Shown here: piece by piece, positions 44,469 to 51,381 of the stretch
How the letters are laid out: each line of letters starts with the position of its first letter
Numbering within the stretch: position 1 is the first letter of the stretch
Assembly: GCA_045430285.1 (NCBI GenBank)
Contig: JAILXV010000002.1
Location: forward strand, 372,001-436,000
Source of the DNA: Agarilytica sp045430285
GTDB taxonomy: Bacteria; Pseudomonadota; Gammaproteobacteria; Pseudomonadales; Cellvibrionaceae
DNA length: 64,000 bases
Reading direction: 5' to 3'
Translations under genes and position numbers: made by a program
Notes under the pieces: generated by a model
What the model was told of the DNA's origin: nothing
What the model saw: the letters and a program-made list of their open reading frames with translations, nothing else
Databases searched by the model: none

Positions 44469-44580
44469 CATAACGTCAGTATCACACGCAAAAACTGTGG
44501 CGTGTAATTTGTGTAAAATGGGCGAAGCCCATACACAAATGGAGCGACGCAGTTTTTGTCGTGTGCATACTTTTGTTATG
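44469..44580 (-). repeat. attC site of the 115-residue cassette
   Basis: CATAACGTCAGTATCACACG to TGTGCATACTTTTGTTATG, about 112 bp; inner GTGTAAAATGGGCGAAGCCCATACAC forms a clean hairpin. Confidence 0.85.
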
Positions 44581-44584
44581 CGTT

Positions 44585-44932
44585 TTACTGCACATAATCT
44601 GCTAGTTCATGCCAGACATTAACCAATGTTACTAGCCTAGATGTCTCTGAGGTAGCAACACCACTTACAGGCACAGATTCAGCCTCATTTTCAAATAGGA
44701 AGTCTGAAATTCTATCTGCTTCTTCTGCTGTGCAAGAAACTTTGTGATAGCTAGACTCGGAATTTCCTTGATAATTTTCAGGGAATTCAATAGTCCCTTC
44801 GCTCAAAGCGGCTTCCACAATACTTGATTCGGACATATTGCTTTTAGTAAGAATATCCTTCGTATCTTTTAGAATATTCCTTGGCAATACGTCAGCCAAT
44901 CCACAAATTTCTTTATATTCTTCTGAGTTCAT
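44585..44932 (-). CDS. Acidic 115-residue protein, unknown (cassette gene)
   Basis: Starts MNSEEYKEICGLADVLPRNI; rich in Glu/Ser, with no signal peptide or membrane helix. The segment CTAEEADRISDFLFENEAES looks helical. No family recognised. It has an attC just after its stop and another just before its start, the layout of a cassette gene. Confidence 0.7.
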   Translation of the reverse strand: MNSEEYKEICGLADVLPRNILKDTKDILTKSNMSESSIVEAALSEGTIEFPENYQGNSESSYHKVSCTAEEADRISDFLFENEAESVPVSGVATSETSRLVTLVNVWHELADYVQ

Positions 44933-44939
44933 ATTTTAC

Positions 44940-45006
44940 GCATAACGCCCAAATTTGAGGGCAACTGAAGCGAAGCGTAAGTTGCTCCGCAAGATTTGAT
45001 TGTTAT
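44940..45006 (-). repeat. attC site of the 109-residue cassette
   Basis: GCATAACGCCCAAATTTGAGG to AAGATTTGATTGTTATG, about 67 bp, arms CAAATTTGAG and GATTTGATTG complementary in part; right end overlaps the next stop codon. Confidence 0.85.
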
Positions 45007-45332
45007 GTGGCATTACGATTTTTTTCATGCCACTCTATCTGTGCTAATTTTACAGGTGACCAAGAGTGGAAATCTACAATTTCTCTGCGTGGCTTGACAT
45101 ATGCGAATGTCTTGGTCGAATAATTAAACGAATTCCTTAGCTCGGTGATAAATTCAGTTTTGTTTGTATTTAACCGAGTAACTTCCGCAGCACTCAGTTC
45201 GAAGACCTGACTGTATGATCCAAATCCACTTTCGTGACTTAAACTTAGAAATAGCCTGTCATCATCACCTCTATACAATATAAACTCGTAGTTTGAGGAA
45301 TCTATTACTTCAATATTCTTAGGTTTCATCAT
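45003..45332 (-). CDS. 109-residue cytosolic protein, unknown (cassette gene)
   Basis: MMKPKNIEVIDSSNYEFILY; beta strands at the N-terminus (FILYRGDDDRLFLSLSHE) and helices later (SAAEVTRLNTNKTEFITEL). No signal or membrane segment. I do not recognise the family. The TAA stop lies inside the attC right box, common for cassette genes. Confidence 0.7.
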   Translation of the reverse strand: MMKPKNIEVIDSSNYEFILYRGDDDRLFLSLSHESGFGSYSQVFELSAAEVTRLNTNKTEFITELRNSFNYSTKTFAYVKPRREIVDFHSWSPVKLAQIEWHEKNRNAT

Positions 45333-45352
45333 TCATTCGATTCATGAAAACA

Positions 45353-45463
45353 CATAACGCCGCAGTAAATGGCGGCTTTGTAGTTGGTTGGTGTTGCGCT
45401 AGCGTAGCCTGCAGCGCATAAGCCAAGCAACGGAAAAGCCGTCCAATTTGACTGCCTTGTTAA
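45353..45463 (-). repeat. attC site of the LRR cassette
   Basis: CATAACGCCGCAGTAAATGGCGG to CAATTTGACTGCCTTGTTAAG, about 111 bp. Its left arm matches the compact attC at 31582. Confidence 0.85.
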
Positions 45464-45467
45464 GGCT

Positions 45468-46139
45468 TTACACCTCATACACGTCGCACCATCGACAAGT
45501 CAACTCTGGCATTAGCTTTCTAAGTGAAGTGAAACTAGATTTTTGTGCAAACCTGGCGGACCCTAGGTATTTTAAATTGGGTATTGTTGCTAGGTAATCC
45601 AAATTTTTGTCTCTAAGTTGTACCGATGACATAAATAAGGCTTCAAGCGTATTTAATTTAGAAAATGGTTCCAAGGAGTCTACTTTCTGCTGCTTATACA
45701 TGCCTCCCTCAACTCCAATCGCTATCAGGTTATTCGCGCCTCTTAGAAACTCAACATCATTTAAATACTTTGCATTTTCAATAAATAATTTTTCGAGAGA
45801 TTTCAGCTCAAGGATCGATCCAAACTCTCTTACATTTCGAACACTGCCTAGTCTCAAAAACCGAAGATTATCTAACCGAGTTAATGGCTCTAAGCTCTCT
45901 GCAGTTAAAACTTCAATATGAAGACGCTCTAATTTATTCAAGCGGCCGATTTCCTCTAAAAAGCCTTGATTCACCTGCTTGGCTGATAATTCCTTAATAT
46001 CAACTAACTTGTGTATTCCCTTATGTGAATTTTTTTGCCTATAAAAGCTTACAGTCTCCGTACCTTCAGGCAGCATTGATAGTTCTGACACAGAATCAGG
46101 CCACTGTTTCCATTCGCGATAAAATTCATTGTAATCCAT
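45468..46139 (-). CDS. Leucine-rich-repeat protein (cassette gene)
   Basis: 223 residues. From about residue 50 onward, repeats of the L-x-x-L-x-x-L-x-(L/I) type are visible: LNKLERLHIEVLTAESLEPL, LDNLRFLRLGSV, LKSLEKLFIENAKYL, LNTLEALFMSSV and IPNLKYLGSARF. No signal peptide or anchor. LRR folds bind proteins. The ligand is unknown, and a role in cell-cell or phage interaction is speculative. Confidence 0.83.
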   Translation of the reverse strand: MDYNEFYREWKQWPDSVSELSMLPEGTETVSFYRQKNSHKGIHKLVDIKELSAKQVNQGFLEEIGRLNKLERLHIEVLTAESLEPLTRLDNLRFLRLGSVRNVREFGSILELKSLEKLFIENAKYLNDVEFLRGANNLIAIGVEGGMYKQQKVDSLEPFSKLNTLEALFMSSVQLRDKNLDYLATIPNLKYLGSARFAQKSSFTSLRKLMPELTCRWCDVYEV

Positions 46140-46153
46140 GAGCTAGACCGAGC

Positions 46154-46254
46154 CTTAACGCTTTGCTAGCGGGCAATTTGGAGAGGAGCGACTGGTGTGC
46201 TAACAGCACACAAAGAAGCGACGACCAAATTGTCCAGCTGAGTAATTTGTTATG
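46154..46254 (-). repeat. attC site of non-coding cassette A4
   Basis: CCTTAACGCTTTGCTAGCGG to CAGCTGAGTAATTTGTTATG, about 101 bp; the left half matches the IS-split attC at 39784. Confidence 0.87.
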
Positions 46255-46540
46255 GCAGCCGGCTGAACCAATAAGCTAATTGCACTTTGGCGCAGCGTAA
46301 GCGAAGCCCACAACAAGATAAAAACAGCAAGAAGTATAAACTGGACACCCCTTGCGATTACTTAGTGCCGCACCACGATAAAATACGGGAACAGCCATAC
46401 ACTTAAATTTAAGTGCTAGCACCAGGAACGAAGGGAAAATGAAAGGCATTAGCACTTCCCTGATGCATCGATACTGCTTAAGAAACTACACTATAACCTA
46501 GCTGCGATTTCGTTAAAACCAAACCCAAGTTTCCGAGCCC
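46255..46540 (-). other. Non-coding cassette, family A, copy 4
   Basis: About 286 bp, the most diverged member. Keeps TTAGTGCCGCACCACGATAA, AGCACCAGGAACGAAG, ACTTCCCTGATGC and CACTATAAC in the family order; AGCACCAGGAA can pair with TTCCCTGATGC around a ~20-nt loop. No gene supported. Confidence 0.7.
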
Positions 46541-46594
46541 ATAACGCCCAATTCAAGCGACGCCAAAGGCGGTCGCTTGGAATTGTTTGTTAGA
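46541..46594 (-). repeat. attC site of the secreted 109-residue cassette
   Basis: CATAACGCCCAATTCAAGCG - ACGCCAAAGGCGGT - CGCTTGGAATTGTTTGTTAG, about 54-58 bp, a minimal-length site with near-perfect arms. Confidence 0.9.
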
Positions 46595-46595
46595 A

Positions 46596-46925
46596 CTATT
46601 TATCGCTGTATACATGTAAAATTGCAGGAAGACCCTGATTGCAACCACTTAAGTGAAACATTAGTTTCTGGCCTGATATGTGAGCTGCCAAAATCAGCGA
46701 AACCATTTCTTTATAGTGAGGATGATTTATATCTAACTGATACAAATCATCTCTGGTGCACTCTTCGAGCGAAATCATATTCGGTTGCCGAACCAACAAC
46801 CCCGTATGACCTGAAAAGTACTGCAAGTGACTTACTATTTCCACACCCGTATTTTTAGCAGCATATCCTGCTGATGAAAAAATAATGAAGCCCAACAAAA
46901 CCCCAACTTTCAATATCTTATTCAC
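46596..46925 (-). CDS. Small secreted protein, cassette family S, member 3
   Basis: 109 residues from a GTG start at 46925 with GGAGAG upstream; the ATG two bases earlier is out of frame. Signal peptide MNKILKVGVLLGFIIFSSAGYA, then Cys at about 57 and 95, and MVSLILAAHISGQKLMFHLSGC, matching member 2. Its start region (GGAGA...GTGAATAA) also matches member 2, so they are true paralogues. Function unknown. Confidence 0.8.
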   Translation of the reverse strand: MNKILKVGVLLGFIIFSSAGYAAKNTGVEIVSHLQYFSGHTGLLVRQPNMISLEECTRDDLYQLDINHPHYKEMVSLILAAHISGQKLMFHLSGCNQGLPAILHVYSDK

Positions 46926-46950
46926 ATGCTCTCCTTTCTATTTTGAAGTT

Positions 46951-47003
46951 CTAACGCCTTACTCAGCCGACGCTTTATCGGTCGGCTGGAGTAAATTGTT
47001 ATA
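46951..47003 (-). repeat. attC site inside the 3' end of lgt
   Basis: TTCTAACGCCTTACTCAGCCG - ACGCTTTATCGGT - CGGCTGGAGTAAATTGTTATA, about 53 bp with near-perfect arms. It encodes the last residues of the Lgt protein. Confidence 0.9.
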
Positions 47004-47780
47004 AGCATATTTTCTTTGATAAAACATACTAATAATTATTAATCCTACTCCCAATATTAAAAATGGAATACTTAGTAGTTGGCCAGTATTTAAATTTATT
47101 CCCAAAGCGTATGACGCTTGGGGCATTTTAACGTACTCGACCATAAATCGTACAAGGAATATTGTTGTTAAGAATAATCCAAGCAAGGCGCCTAAACATT
47201 TCTTTGCCTTAGTTTTAAAATATACAGTACAAAGGATAATGAATATAACTAAATACCCAAATGCCTCATATAGTTGAGCTGGGTGCCTGGGAACATTATC
47301 GATTTTCCCAAACACTACTGCCAAAGCGGTATTTGATTTCGATCCTACAATTTCCGAGTTTAAAAAATTTGCAAATCTTACAAAAACACCAAATAAGGCT
47401 GTTGGTATTACAATCCTATCTAATAACCAGATAAATGGCGCACTGTATTTTTTTGAATAAATATATACCCCCAGTATGGCTCCTGCTCCTCCGCCATGGC
47501 TTGCTAAGCCACCCTCCCAGATCATTAGGATTTTGAGCGGATTAGAAAAATAGTACTGTGGATCATAGAAAAGACAATGGCCAAGCCTTGCACCTACTAT
47601 AACCCCAAATACAACATAAAATAATAAATCGTCCAATTGGCGCAGAGGCTTATCCTCATATAAAAAAATATATTTAGATAGATAAAACCCGATTGTAATA
47701 GCCGCCGCAAAAATAACGCCGTACCAACTAATGGAGAATCCTCCATATGAGATTATTATTGGATCAAAATTCCATATCAT
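46959..47780 (-). CDS. lgt: Prolipoprotein diacylglyceryl transferase carried in a cassette
   Basis: 273 residues with seven membrane helices. Lgt moves diacylglycerol from phosphatidylglycerol to the lipobox Cys of prolipoproteins in the inner membrane. Seen: GARLGHCLFYDPQYYFSNPL, WEGGLASHGGGAG (essential His-Gly-Gly region), FVRFANFLNSEIVG (family signature, with Val for the usual Gly before Arg) and HPAQLYEAFGY. The wording of these motifs resembles Bacteroidota Lgt more than that of gammaproteobacteria, and codon use is AT-rich. The final LLQPTDKASAE is encoded by the attC. It is the first cassette at the right end. The host should have its own lgt elsewhere. Confidence 0.9.
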   Translation of the reverse strand: MIWNFDPIIISYGGFSISWYGVIFAAAITIGFYLSKYIFLYEDKPLRQLDDLLFYVVFGVIVGARLGHCLFYDPQYYFSNPLKILMIWEGGLASHGGGAGAILGVYIYSKKYSAPFIWLLDRIVIPTALFGVFVRFANFLNSEIVGSKSNTALAVVFGKIDNVPRHPAQLYEAFGYLVIFIILCTVYFKTKAKKCLGALLGLFLTTIFLVRFMVEYVKMPQASYALGINLNTGQLLSIPFLILGVGLIIISMFYQRKYAYNNLLQPTDKASAE

Positions 47781-47822
47781 AAATTTTCTATTCCAGAATA
47801 TGTAGGAGCTTATAACAATATT

Positions 47823-47868
47823 ATTAGACGGACAAATCCGCCGAAAAACACGGCAGTTGTCCGTCTAA
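47823..47868. other. 12-bp perfect inverted repeat at the upstream edge of the array
   Basis: TTAGACGGACAA (47823-47834) and TTGTCCGTCTAA (47857-47868) are exact complements, with a partial inner stem (CCGCC/GGCAG). TTGTTATAAGC on the minus strand just left of it resembles a cassette insertion point. It could be a remnant of an attachment site or a terminator. The rest of 47869-48055 shows no integrase or other gene. Confidence 0.5.
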
Positions 47869-48055
47869 CACACGATTTAATTGAATTGATCTCCGCTCCC
47901 TGGACCTTATTGACTCCCGCTTCGCGCAGGATTGACTGAATAACATACAAAGTTATACGGAAAGTTTCCGGCATAATAATGCACCACACTGGTACAGCTG
48001 TCTAGAATATCCCGAGCATTAAAAATAGCGGTCACCGACCCCCATATTGAACAGG

Positions 48056-48083
48056 CAAAAAAAAGCCTCGCAAAAGCGAGGCT
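48056..48083 (-). terminator. Rho-independent terminator of the first double-esterase gene
   Basis: On the minus strand GCCTCGC-TTTT-GCGAGGC is followed by eight T. A second dyad, GTCATTCA/TGAATGAC, lies between it and the stop codon at 48117. Confidence 0.93.
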
Positions 48084-48116
48084 CGGGTCATTCACTCTAC
48101 ATGAATGACTAGATGT

Positions 48117-50870
48117 TTATGGGCACGCGCCCACACTCCAATAACTGCCGTTCGAACTGCTCAAGGTCGTTGAACCCCACGTCGAACCAGGCATCGCATC
48201 CCCGCTACCATTGGCAACATAGTTAGGCGAGAAGTAACTGCCTGAGCTCGTCGCACGACCCGCGGTCTTGTGATAGTAATTAAACGTTGTCACTTCATCA
48301 CAATTCGGCGCTGGTGTGGGCGTCGGGGTAGGCACCGGCGTTACTGTTGGCGTAGGCACTGGCGTCGCCGTCGGTACCGGTGTCGTCGTTGGCACTGGCG
48401 TGGAGGTCGGCACAGGTGTCGCGGTCGGAGTAGGCACTGGACCACCGAAATCAGCACGGCGGTTATTTTCAAAGAGGAACTGAGTCAAAAATGCAGGGTA
48501 ATCGATCGTGCTGTGGTTTGTATATTGACCACCGCCCGATGAATTAGACCCAGCGGGCCATGCATGAGACAAACCATTAACCATGATTTTAGACACACGC
48601 ACACCATCATTATCGCTCCAGGTTTCTTCGGTTCCGCCACCACTGATCGAGTTGGACCCACTATCTTTACCTGCGCCGTAAACCGTCGCCATCGCTTCTG
48701 AATCAACTGCCGCGTATGCAGTGCCAACAAGAGAATCGGAGTTACCATGCACGACTGAGGTTAACTGCGTATTAAAGTCGTTATCTGAATTTGAGAAACC
48801 CGTACAGATATTTGCAACAGAACTAGCGCTCGTACCAAACGGTACCGAACCGATTTGACCTGATGTAGTCCCCAACGCTGGACCAGCATTAATACCGATA
48901 CCGGCAAAGATTTCAGGCGCCAAACAACCCATCACAAATGTTTGACCACCGCCCGATGACAAGCCAGAAATATACACTTGATCTGGGTCGATATTCAGGC
49001 TGGTATTGGCCATCATGCTATTTGCCAAATCAATCAAATTATCATCGTGACGACTAGGATTGCTCGCACTGTGATTTGTATCGTAATAATCCCAACATCC
49101 GATTAGCACGCCGCCATTGGGTGCCATGGGAGCAGCGATAACCATACCGTACTGGTCCGCCTCATCAGTCCAACCCCACGAATCACGCACTTCTTCATTT
49201 TGCTGGCTACAGCCATGCAGTGAGATCATCAACGCACGCTTACCATTACTAGTGGTCGAATTCGGCGAATAGATATGCACTTCCATTCCCGCGAGACTGC
49301 TGTCCGTTGTCCAAGCACCAGGATCTACTGGGTCCGTTGGATCGGTGGGGTCAGTTGGGTCTGTCGGATCAGTTGGGTTTGAACCGTTAGGGTTAGTATC
49401 CGTCCAACCGCCAGTTTCAAGCTGCCATAAAGTGATCGATGTGCTGTAACCAACGTCCGCACCTAGCGCCAGATATTCATCCAATGTCAAACGGCCAGCA
49501 TTGTAATGTTGAACCACTGTCGCGGTTTCACTTGGCGCAATATATTCAGGCGCAGTAGTTGTAAAGCTAATAGAAGCTGATGCTGCAGATTCGTTTCCAC
49601 ACTCATCAACTGCCGTTGCGTATACATCGTATGAAGTAGAGTGACTAAGCCCCGACACGGTGATTGTGGTCGATGAAGATGGTGAAGGCGTTAACTCAGC
49701 GCCACCAACTCGGTATACCTTGTAGCCGCGTATATCCGCTTCGCCATTAGCATTAACTGACAAACGTGCGTAATCGTCATGAATATCGGCTCCTGCAAGC
49801 CCAGTAGGTGCCGCAGGCGCTGTAGTATCGTTTTCACAGGCTGGGTTATAACCTGCACCAGCAACTTCTTCAAAAAACGCCCATAGCTGTTCGGTAGCAT
49901 TAGGACCATTTGAATCATCGGACCAAACACTGAGATCATCATCACCGCCGGTCCAGTAATGCCCTTGACCATAAGTCGCCGAACGACCAGGCCCACCGTT
50001 ATATAGCATGGTACGAACAAGAGGACTACCATCCGGACCGTTGTACGTTGTCAGCGTACAACTCACGCCGCCCTTTGTGCAGCTCTCTGTATCATCTGCG
50101 CTTAAGTCGTCACCCCATACCGTCAATTGGGAGTCTCTAATAAGCTCCATCGCGCGAGGTAGCACAGTCGTGTCGTTAGAAGACGCAACAACCAACATCG
50201 GTACAGCGCGGTTGTAATCAAGCTCAGCTTCAATTTTATTGACGTGAAAAGAAAGTGTGTTGAACTGGTCAGCCGTCACCGAAGTAGAACCGTCGCCATA
50301 CGCCAAGCCCGCAACAGGGGCCGCCGCAGCCCAATATTCATTGTGCGCGATAGCTTCAGCCACCACCATTGCACCACCACTGGAAATACCTGTTAAGAAA
50401 CGACGATCAGGATCGATTTGATAATTGGCTTCAACTTCGCGTGCGATTGAATAGATATCATCAACCTCACCATTTTGACCTTCTTGCACATGCTTATCGA
50501 ACCAGTAACCCCAGCAATCGTCGCTGCGCATTTCTCTAAACTGCCCCACATAAGGCAGCACTAGAATGACGTTATTTTGGTCCGCGATAAGATCTAAGTT
50601 CCATGCATTTAATGCATCCATGTTATCCATAACGCACCCATGTAGTGCCATGATCATTGGAACAGGTGTTGTACCATCATATGATTGAGGAACGTATACA
50701 ATGTAGTCACGTCGTATGCCGTCTGGTCCCGTGTAACTGTTGCCTGTAACAACATCACCAGACCCTGTAAGTGTCGCAGCCGCTGTAGCCGATAGAGAAG
50801 TAAAAGCGGTAATAATGGAAAGTACGATAATGCCAATGGGCAATCCGTATTTAGTTTTTAGAAAGTTCAT
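48117..50870 (-). CDS. Secreted double esterase (PHB-depolymerase/CE1-like) with FN3 and C-terminal domain, paralogue 1
   Basis: 917 residues. Signal peptide (cleavage about 33). Esterase domain 1 (about 40-345): MIMALHGCVMDN, nucleophile FLTGISSGGAMV, QGHYWTGGDD with the likely His. Fibronectin III-like domain (about 350-440: GYKVYRVGGAELTPSPSSST). Linker of seven D-P-(T/V) units (about 505-525). Esterase domain 2 (about 530-800): SLHGCSQQNEEVRDSWGW, nucleophile YISGLSSGGGQT, GLSHAWPAGS. Pro/Thr-rich linker, then a 60-residue C-terminal domain (YYHKTAGRATSSGSYFSPNY). It probably attacks plant or algal polysaccharide esters or polyesters outside the cell. The ATG is preceded by GGAGC. The substrate is inferred from the family only. 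Confidence 0.88.
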   Translation of the reverse strand: MNFLKTKYGLPIGIIVLSIITAFTSLSATAAATLTGSGDVVTGNSYTGPDGIRRDYIVYVPQSYDGTTPVPMIMALHGCVMDNMDALNAWNLDLIADQNNVILVLPYVGQFREMRSDDCWGYWFDKHVQEGQNGEVDDIYSIAREVEANYQIDPDRRFLTGISSGGAMVVAEAIAHNEYWAAAAPVAGLAYGDGSTSVTADQFNTLSFHVNKIEAELDYNRAVPMLVVASSNDTTVLPRAMELIRDSQLTVWGDDLSADDTESCTKGGVSCTLTTYNGPDGSPLVRTMLYNGGPGRSATYGQGHYWTGGDDDLSVWSDDSNGPNATEQLWAFFEEVAGAGYNPACENDTTAPAAPTGLAGADIHDDYARLSVNANGEADIRGYKVYRVGGAELTPSPSSSTTITVSGLSHSTSYDVYATAVDECGNESAASASISFTTTAPEYIAPSETATVVQHYNAGRLTLDEYLALGADVGYSTSITLWQLETGGWTDTNPNGSNPTDPTDPTDPTDPTDPVDPGAWTTDSSLAGMEVHIYSPNSTTSNGKRALMISLHGCSQQNEEVRDSWGWTDEADQYGMVIAAPMAPNGGVLIGCWDYYDTNHSASNPSRHDDNLIDLANSMMANTSLNIDPDQVYISGLSSGGGQTFVMGCLAPEIFAGIGINAGPALGTTSGQIGSVPFGTSASSVANICTGFSNSDNDFNTQLTSVVHGNSDSLVGTAYAAVDSEAMATVYGAGKDSGSNSISGGGTEETWSDNDGVRVSKIMVNGLSHAWPAGSNSSGGGQYTNHSTIDYPAFLTQFLFENNRRADFGGPVPTPTATPVPTSTPVPTTTPVPTATPVPTPTVTPVPTPTPTPAPNCDEVTTFNYYHKTAGRATSSGSYFSPNYVANGSGDAMPGSTWGSTTLSSSNGSYWSVGACP

Positions 50871-51060
50871 ATTTAGCTCCGAAAGAAGCTTAGCCTTAGA
50901 GAAAACAAACTACCTCTATTTTGCCTTAGGCCAAACATTATTTTTGTTATTTGATTGGTACAACTCTCTTCACAACCATCTCAATGTTTGACGTCCATGA
51001 GATTGTTCTTCATTGAACGAGGCCGAGTGTAACCACTCACACCAAGGGACCAACACTAGA
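50871..51060 (-). promoter_or_regulatory. Upstream region of paralogue 1 shared with paralogue 2
   Basis: Resembles 54166-54372 in order and sequence: AACAAACTACCTCTAT then CCAAACATTATTT, and further out TCCATGAGATTGTTCTTCAT. The untranslated leader or promoter was therefore duplicated with the gene and partly kept, which suggests joint regulation. The remaining gap to 51328 has no gene. Confidence 0.6.
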
Positions 51061-51328
51061 CTAACGGACTATTGATATATTTTTTATATATGGTAATGCG
51101 ATGGATTTTTTGGCGCTTTGAGAAATAAAAATCGCATTAATATAAGCATTCAATCTAAAAAATCACGAATTTCAACTAACGTTCAATAAAACCAATCGAT
51201 AATTACGATAATCTACTGGTTAAAATATGATAACTGATTCACATATCCGATTTTGCAGTGCACTATAGAATTAAAAATTCAACATTCATTGAAAAAAAAT
51301 ATAAGCCAATTTAATACATACCATCAAC

Positions 51329-51350
51329 AAAAACCCCGCGTAAAGCGGGG
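51329..51350 (-). terminator. Rho-independent terminator of the second double-esterase gene
   Basis: Minus strand CCCCGC-TTTAC-GCGGGG followed by TTTTT, about 30 bp past the stop at 51382. Confidence 0.92.
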
Positions 51351-51381
51351 TCGTATCGAGCAAAAAAATCAGAAATTCTAG

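Larger units (their letters stand above)
30884..47003 (-). mobile_element. Integron gene-cassette array (17 attC sites, no integrase in view)
   Basis: Minus-strand array of short genes separated by attC sites. On the plus strand each attC starts with (C/T)(T/A)AACG and ends TTGTTA, with a long imperfect palindrome between; the site lies just 3' of its gene. Genes read away from the right end, so an integrase and attI would be expected beyond 47.8 kb, but the next genes are esterases and no tyrosine recombinase is visible. The array has been broken between about 32.4 and 41.1 kb by other genes, gene fragments and two IS3 elements. Clusters without an integrase are known as CALINs. Confidence 0.9.

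Noticed and set aside
44398..44622. Plus-strand 74-codon frame across a cassette boundary
   Set aside because: It spans non-coding cassette A3 and the next attC, against the array direction.
47823..47868. Perfect inverted repeat considered as an eighteenth attC
   Set aside because: The outer boxes have the wrong order (TTAGAC on the left, GTCTAA on the right), and it lacks the asymmetry of attC stems.
47907..48095. Minus-strand 62-codon frame between the array and the esterase gene, examined as an integrase remnant
   Set aside because: It shows no tyrosine-recombinase motif and overlaps the esterase terminator hairpin.
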